The position numbers and the translations under genes are program-made. Below are positions 60,081 through 64,000 of a stretch of DNA of 64,000 nucleotides, one piece after another. Numbering within the stretch: the first letter of the stretch is position 1; every line of letters starts with the position of its first letter. Origin of the DNA: Streptacidiphilus rugosus AM-16 (GTDB taxonomy: Bacteria; Actinomycetota; Actinomycetes; Streptomycetales; Streptomycetaceae); NCBI RefSeq assembly GCF_000744655.1, contig NZ_JQMJ01000004.1, positions 248,001-312,000 of the forward strand, in the 5' to 3' direction. The notes below the pieces were generated by a model that worked only from the letters and a program-made list of their open reading frames with translations, was not told where the DNA came from and did no database searches.

Positions 60081-61649
60081 ATGCGCATGCGTCCACGCGC
60101 TCAACTGGCCGCCGTCGCCGCCACTCTCGGCGGCTGCGCCGCCGCGGTGATCCCCCTGGTCCCGGCCTCGGCCTCGCCGGCCGCGACACCGGCCGCGACC
60201 AACGGCCCCGCCTGCAGCGTCAGTTACGCCGTCACCAACGACTGGGGCAGCGGCTTCACCGCCGCGGTGACGATCACCGACACCGGCAGCGCCCCGCTCT
60301 CCTCCTGGACGCTCGGCTACGCCTACGCCGGCAACCAGACTCTCTCCTCCGGCTGGAACGGCACCTGGTCCCAGTCCGGCCACAACGTCTCCGTCGCCGC
60401 GCCCAGCTGGGCCGCGAGCATCGCCCCCGGCGGCTCCTACACGACCGACGCCAACTTCTCCTACTCCGGCGCGAACACGGCGCCGACCTCGTTCACCGTG
60501 AACGGCCTCGCCTGCGGCCCGAACGCCTCGCCCTCCCCGTCCGCGAGCGCCAGCGCCAGCCCGAGCGCGAGCCCGACCCCGACGGGCAGCCCCAGCCCGA
60601 CCGGCAGTCCCTCCGCGAGCCCGACCGGGACACCCGGCGCGGCGCCGGCCCTGCACGTGTCCGGGAACAAGTTGGTCGACGCGTCCGGACGCACCGTCAC
60701 GCTGCACGGCGTGGACCGCTCCGGCGCGGAGTTCGCCTGCGTCCAGGGCACCGGACTGTTCGACGGCCCGGTCGACCAGACCTCGGTCTCCGCGATGACC
60801 TCCTGGCACATCAACGCCGTCAGGGTCCCGCTCAACGAGGACTGCTGGCTGGCCCACTCGAACGTGAGCGCGGCCTATGCCGGGGCGAACTACATCGACG
60901 CGGTCAAGGCCTATGTGGCACTGCTGGAGAAGAACGGCCTCAACGTCATCCTCGACCTGCACTGGACCGACGGCGCCTACACCGGCAACTCCTCCGGCTG
61001 CGCGTCCGCCACCGCCACCTGCCAGAAGCCGATGCCGGACGCGGCCGGTGCGATCCCCTTCTGGAGCTCCGTCGCCTCGACCTTCAAGGGCGACAACGCC
61101 GTCGTCTTCGACCTCTTCAACGAGCCCTACCCCGAGCGGGCCACCGGCAGTGAGACCAGCGGCTGGGCCTGCTGGCGCGACGGCGGCACCTGCCCCGGCA
61201 TCGGCTACGCGGTCGCCGGGATGCAGTCGATGGACAACGCGGTGCGCGGTGCAGGGGCGACCAACGTGGTGATGCTGGGCGGCCTGGCGTACTCCAACGA
61301 CCTCACCCAGTGGTCGGCCTACGAGCCGACCGACCCCACCGGCAACATCGCCGCCTCCTGGCACTCCTACAACTTCAACACCTGTTCCAACAGCTCCTGC
61401 TGGAACTCCCAGCTCTCCCCGGTGCTGGCGAAGGTGCCGCTGGTCACCGGCGAGCTGGGTGAGAACGACTGCGCCCACGGCTACCTGGACAGCCTGCTGC
61501 CCTGGCTGGACAGCGCCGGCGCCTCGTACCTGGCGTGGACCTGGAACACCTGGGACTGCAGCTCGGGCCCCGCACTGATCAGCGCCTACGACGGCACCCC
61601 GACCGCCTTCGGCGCCGGCTTCAAGGCCCACCTGGCGACGCTCGGCTAG
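60081..61649 (+). CDS. GH5 endoglucanase with N-terminal CBM2
   Basis: A 522-residue secreted endo-cellulase. Signal peptide of about 32 residues; CBM2 at about 43-147 (NDWGSGFTAAVTITDTGSAP); a Ser/Pro/Thr linker at 148-190; GH5 catalytic domain to the end. VFDLFNEPYP near 345 holds the acid/base Glu and VTGELGEND near 456 the nucleophile Glu; HSYNF near 428 is the conserved His-x-Tyr. It makes internal cuts that feed the GH48 and GH6 exo-enzymes. ATG at 60081 with AAGGAG. Divergent from GH6, sharing three CebR-type boxes. Confidence 0.93.
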   Translation: MRMRPRAQLAAVAATLGGCAAAVIPLVPASASPAATPAATNGPACSVSYAVTNDWGSGFTAAVTITDTGSAPLSSWTLGYAYAGNQTLSSGWNGTWSQSGHNVSVAAPSWAASIAPGGSYTTDANFSYSGANTAPTSFTVNGLACGPNASPSPSASASASPSASPTPTGSPSPTGSPSASPTGTPGAAPALHVSGNKLVDASGRTVTLHGVDRSGAEFACVQGTGLFDGPVDQTSVSAMTSWHINAVRVPLNEDCWLAHSNVSAAYAGANYIDAVKAYVALLEKNGLNVILDLHWTDGAYTGNSSGCASATATCQKPMPDAAGAIPFWSSVASTFKGDNAVVFDLFNEPYPERATGSETSGWACWRDGGTCPGIGYAVAGMQSMDNAVRGAGATNVVMLGGLAYSNDLTQWSAYEPTDPTGNIAASWHSYNFNTCSNSSCWNSQLSPVLAKVPLVTGELGENDCAHGYLDSLLPWLDSAGASYLAWTWNTWDCSSGPALISAYDGTPTAFGAGFKAHLATLG

Positions 61650-61828
61650 CCCGCCCCGGGATGCTCGTGGCCGCCGAGGGCATGCGCAGGTCGGCGGCCG
61701 TGGGACGGGGCTGTGGGACAGGGGGCTGTGCGGCGCACCGCTGCACCGCCCCCCTCCCTGGCCGCGTGGCGCAGGTGCACCCGGAACGGTCCGAGGCCGA
61801 ACTCGCCCCTCCGGCATCCGGCTGCGGG

Positions 61829-62152
61829 TCAGGTGGTCAGGATGCGCTGCTTCGCCTGGGCGAACTCCTCGTCCGTCAGCATGCCCTGCTGGTGCAGGGC
61901 CCCGAGCCGCTCCAGGTTGGCAAGGGCCTGGTCGTCCAGCGCGCCCGGCGCCGGTGCGGCTGCCGTCTCGGCGGGAGCCTGGGCAGCCGGGGGCGGCGGG
62001 GCGACCGGCGGCTGCGAGGCCGCGGCCGCTTGCTGGTGTCGGGCCGCGACCCGTCCGGAGACGGCCGTGGCGGTGCCGGCGACGACGGCCGTGCGGGCTG
62101 CGGTGCCGATGAGTCCGGGGCGCCCGCCCCGGCCGACGCGACGACCAATCAT
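61829..62152 (-). CDS. SHOCT-domain protein
   Basis: A 107-residue protein: a basic N-terminus (MIGRRVGRGGRPGLIGTAAR), a short Ala-rich hydrophobic stretch, a Pro/Ala linker, and a C-terminal SHOCT motif ANLERLGALHQQGMLTDEEF then AQAKQRILT. SHOCT is a short oligomerisation domain. ATG at 62152 with GAGGAGA. It lies 82 bp after the DUF6325 gene on the same strand; the two are commonly paired in Streptomyces. Confidence 0.8.
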   Translation of the reverse strand: MIGRRVGRGGRPGLIGTAARTAVVAGTATAVSGRVAARHQQAAAASQPPVAPPPPAAQAPAETAAAPAPGALDDQALANLERLGALHQQGMLTDEEFAQAKQRILTT

Positions 62153-62234
62153 GATCTTCTCCTCGTCTCCACGGTCTCCACGGCGAAGCAGTTCGGCCGT
62201 GACCCCGCCGGAGCGGCGCTTCCGGGCGGAGACG

Positions 62235-62657
62235 TCACTGGCCGATGGCGGCCAGGTCCTCGGCCACCACGCTGGCGGGTACCTGCTCGCGCGCGACGAG
62301 CACACCGCCCGCCTCCCTCAGCGCGCGCGTGAGCCGCGCCGCCCAGGAGTTCTCCCAGACGATGATCGCCGCGGAGCTGTCGGGCGGGATCTCCTCGCAG
62401 ATCGAGGCGAGGTCCTCGTCGCTGAGCAGCCCGCCGATCTCGCCGTCGACGTCCGCGAAGGCCGCGGCCTCGTCGGCCGGCAGCGCGTCGAGCTCGAGGA
62501 TCTCGACGGTGCCGTCGACGTCCCGCTTGATGAACGTCAGATCGATGATGCGGACGACGCCCTCGGTCGTCAGGCGCCGCAGCTCGGGGGCGATGTCGCC
62601 CTTGAACTTGTTCCCGGGGAAGGCGATCACCGCGTATTCGACCGGTCCGATGTCCAT
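62235..62657 (-). CDS. DUF6325-family protein
   Basis: A 140-residue protein beginning MDIGPVEYAVIAFPGNKFKG, which is diagnostic of DUF6325. Alternating strands and helices with a Gly/Asp acidic centre and SSAAIIVWENSWAARLTRAL near 105. Function unknown; membrane segments are not evident. The ATG at 62657 is the family start, with an extra in-frame ATG 21 codons upstream rejected. Probably cotranscribed with the SHOCT gene. Confidence 0.82.
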   Translation of the reverse strand: MDIGPVEYAVIAFPGNKFKGDIAPELRRLTTEGVVRIIDLTFIKRDVDGTVEILELDALPADEAAAFADVDGEIGGLLSDEDLASICEEIPPDSSAAIIVWENSWAARLTRALREAGGVLVAREQVPASVVAEDLAAIGQ

Positions 62658-62766
62658 CGTCGCCCTCCACTCCATGAGCCCTGGCGGCGGGCCCTTCCCT
62701 CCATCCTCCGCCCGCCGCATGCTCCGGGCGACCGGGGCTCCCTCCTCACGGGCGGGTCGGGCGCGG

Positions 62767-63435
62767 TCAGCCGACGAGCAGGGCCAGCGAGCCGTCCGCC
62801 TCCACCAGGAGCCCGACCTGGGAGAGATCCGTGGCGAGCACGTCGGCGGCGAGCTCTCCCGGGTCGTGCGTGGTCGTCAGGGCGATGGTGTGCATCCCCG
62901 CCGCCCGTCCGGCGGCCAGTCCGGCCGGGGAGTCCTCGACCACGACGCAGCGGTTCGGCGCCACGCCGAGCCGCCCGGCGGCTTTCAGGTAGGCCTCCGG
63001 GTGCGGCTTGCCGCGGCTGACGTCCTCCGCGCCGACCAGCATGGGCACGGTGAGGCCGAGGGCGGACAGCCGGCGCAGCGCCACCGTCCGCGCCGCCGCC
63101 GTGACGACGGCCCAGCGGTCCCTGGGCAGCAGCGAGAGCAACTCCTCGGTGCCGGGCAGCAGTCTGGTGCGGGCGGCGTCCGCCAGCTCGAGCTGCTGCA
63201 CCCTGGCCACGGCCGCGTCCGCCTCGGGCCCGGGCAGCAGATCCGCGATCACCTCCCGGGCCGGACGGCCGATGTAGCCGACCTCGTCCAGCCGCGCCGC
63301 ACCCACGCCGAACTCCTCCGACCACCGGCGCCAGCATCTGCGCACGGAGTCCAGGGAGTCGATGAGGGTGCCGTCGTTGTCGAAAAGCACGGCATCGGCG
63401 GTCAGCACAGCGGGGGCGGAGAGGTGCGCGCTCAC
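62767..63435 (-). CDS. HAD-family phosphatase
   Basis: A 222-residue hydrolase. DAVLFDNDGTLIDS near residue 14 has the nucleophile Asp and the acid Asp; VVTAAARTVALRRLSALG near 110 the Ser/Thr motif; GKPHPEAYLKAAGRLG near 142 the Lys; VVEDSPAGLAAGRAAG near 162 the acidic motif IV. This is the sugar- or glycerol-phosphatase type (GPP/YfbT-like). GTG at 63435 assumed; GTG at 63480 would add 15 residues. Confidence 0.85.
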   Translation of the reverse strand: MSAHLSAPAVLTADAVLFDNDGTLIDSLDSVRRCWRRWSEEFGVGAARLDEVGYIGRPAREVIADLLPGPEADAAVARVQQLELADAARTRLLPGTEELLSLLPRDRWAVVTAAARTVALRRLSALGLTVPMLVGAEDVSRGKPHPEAYLKAAGRLGVAPNRCVVVEDSPAGLAAGRAAGMHTIALTTTHDPGELAADVLATDLSQVGLLVEADGSLALLVG

Positions 63436-63556
63436 AGCGGGGACTGGTCCTTCGCGTCCGGGAGGGTGGTCGGTTACCACTCCAGCCTCTCCCGAATCAG
63501 CGGATCATCCAAGGGGCCTAAGTCCTCTTCCGCCCCGTCCGACGCGGAGCGGGCCG

Positions 63557-64000
63557 TCAGGCCCCGCTGCCGTACATGAGCGAGCCCGGCGTGGTGAGCA
63601 GCTCCCCCGATTCCAGCCAGGTCTTCAGGCCGGAAAGTATCATCGGCCAGCCGCCGTACAGCTCCTCGTTGGCACCCTCGCGGAGCTGGTCGTGGGTGAC
63701 GGTGAGCCGGCAGGAGTCGCCGACCGGCTCGATCTCCCAGGTGACCCTGGTCGTACCCTCCGCCTTGACCTCGTCGCTCCAGAGCGCCGTCATGCTCTGC
63801 ACCAGCCGACGCGGCGGATCGACCTCCAGATGGACGCCCTCCCCGAGAGGGCCCGGCGCGCCGGGCGCGGACATCCGGAACGCGCCGCCGGGCACCGGCT
63901 CGCCCGTGATCCGGGCGCCGAAGTTGTACTTGGCCCGGATCTCCGGGTCGGTGATCGCCTGCCACAGGCGTTCGGGAGTGGTGCGGATGTAGATCTCGAA
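63557..64000 (-). CDS. SRPBCC (AHSA1-like) protein, 5' partial
   Basis: At least 147 residues of a START/Bet v1-type protein; the N-terminus lies beyond the right edge. It opens with FEIYIRTTPERLWQAITDPE, then KYNFGARITGEPVPGGAFRM and VTWEIEPVGDSCRLTVTHDQ, ending GGWPMILSGLKTWLESGELL. This is the AHSA1 family, often found with an ArsR regulator just upstream, which would lie outside this window. Ligand unknown. Confidence 0.85.
   Translation of the reverse strand, partial: FEIYIRTTPERLWQAITDPEIRAKYNFGARITGEPVPGGAFRMSAPGAPGPLGEGVHLEVDPPRRLVQSMTALWSDEVKAEGTTRVTWEIEPVGDSCRLTVTHDQLREGANEELYGGWPMILSGLKTWLESGELLTTPGSLMYGSGA

Noticed and set aside
48199-61649. Cellulosome components (dockerin or cohesin)
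   Set aside because: No dockerin or cohesin motif in any of the four enzymes; they carry CBM2 modules and look like free secreted enzymes.

Overview
The window is high-GC, densely coded DNA (GTG starts, ATGA and GTGA stop/start overlaps, long antisense shadow frames) typical of a Streptomyces-like filamentous actinomycete. Markers include a PopR/ClgR-type regulator next to paired clpP genes, SpoIIE-type phosphatases, CGNR, DUF6325 and DUF1206 proteins, and several CBM2-tagged secreted cellulases. I cannot name the species. No rRNA, tRNA or CRISPR array was seen.

Region 1 (1-11.7 kb) is a catabolic block. L-rhamnose import (ABC permease and ATPase, minus strand) diverges from rhamnose isomerase, a rhamnulose-1-phosphate aldolase/dehydrogenase fusion and rhamnulokinase. 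LutABC (lactate to pyruvate) and a divergent GntR regulator follow. Rhamnose breakdown releases lactaldehyde, so the Lut enzymes could finish the pathway.

Region 2 (11.8-17.5 kb) holds a multidomain PP2C phosphatase, two adjacent clpP genes (the second lacking the catalytic His), two unknown minus-strand genes and a PopR-like regulator ending in Leu-Ala-Ala. A PopR-like palindrome precedes the first clpP. Region 3 (17.5-25.8 kb) is an acyl-CoA catabolism cluster (three acyl-CoA dehydrogenases, MaoC hydratase, SDR, TetR) with two copies of one operator-like motif, then a LigD-type polymerase, a PIN-domain protein and a GNAT acetyltransferase.

Region 4 (25.8-35.3 kb) is a degraded accessory island. 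It contains an IS4-type transposase tail, two related IS-end-like sequences, a hemerythrin gene and fragment, a broken DUF1206 gene abutting a broken phosphatase, a SpoIIE phosphatase with a 39-bp internal duplication, a ribbon-helix-helix-like regulator with three phased palindromes, a frameshifted winged-helix gene, a flavin monooxygenase and a truncated serine recombinase.

Region 5 (35.4-47.9 kb) is mixed chromosomal content: UBP zinc finger, SRAP, GNAT, peptidase E-like protein, two MFS transporters, CGNR regulator, enoyl-CoA hydratase, dienoyl-CoA reductase-like SDR, DinB-like protein and a secreted YVTN propeller. Region 6 (48.2-61.7 kb) is a cellulose/xyloglucan cluster: GH48, GH74, GH6 and GH5, each with CBM2, plus a LacI/CebR-like regulator. 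Palindromes matching the CebR box lie upstream of the regulator and between GH6 and GH5. A Nudix hydrolase and a trypsin-like protease are interspersed. The right end carries SHOCT, DUF6325, HAD-phosphatase and partial SRPBCC genes.
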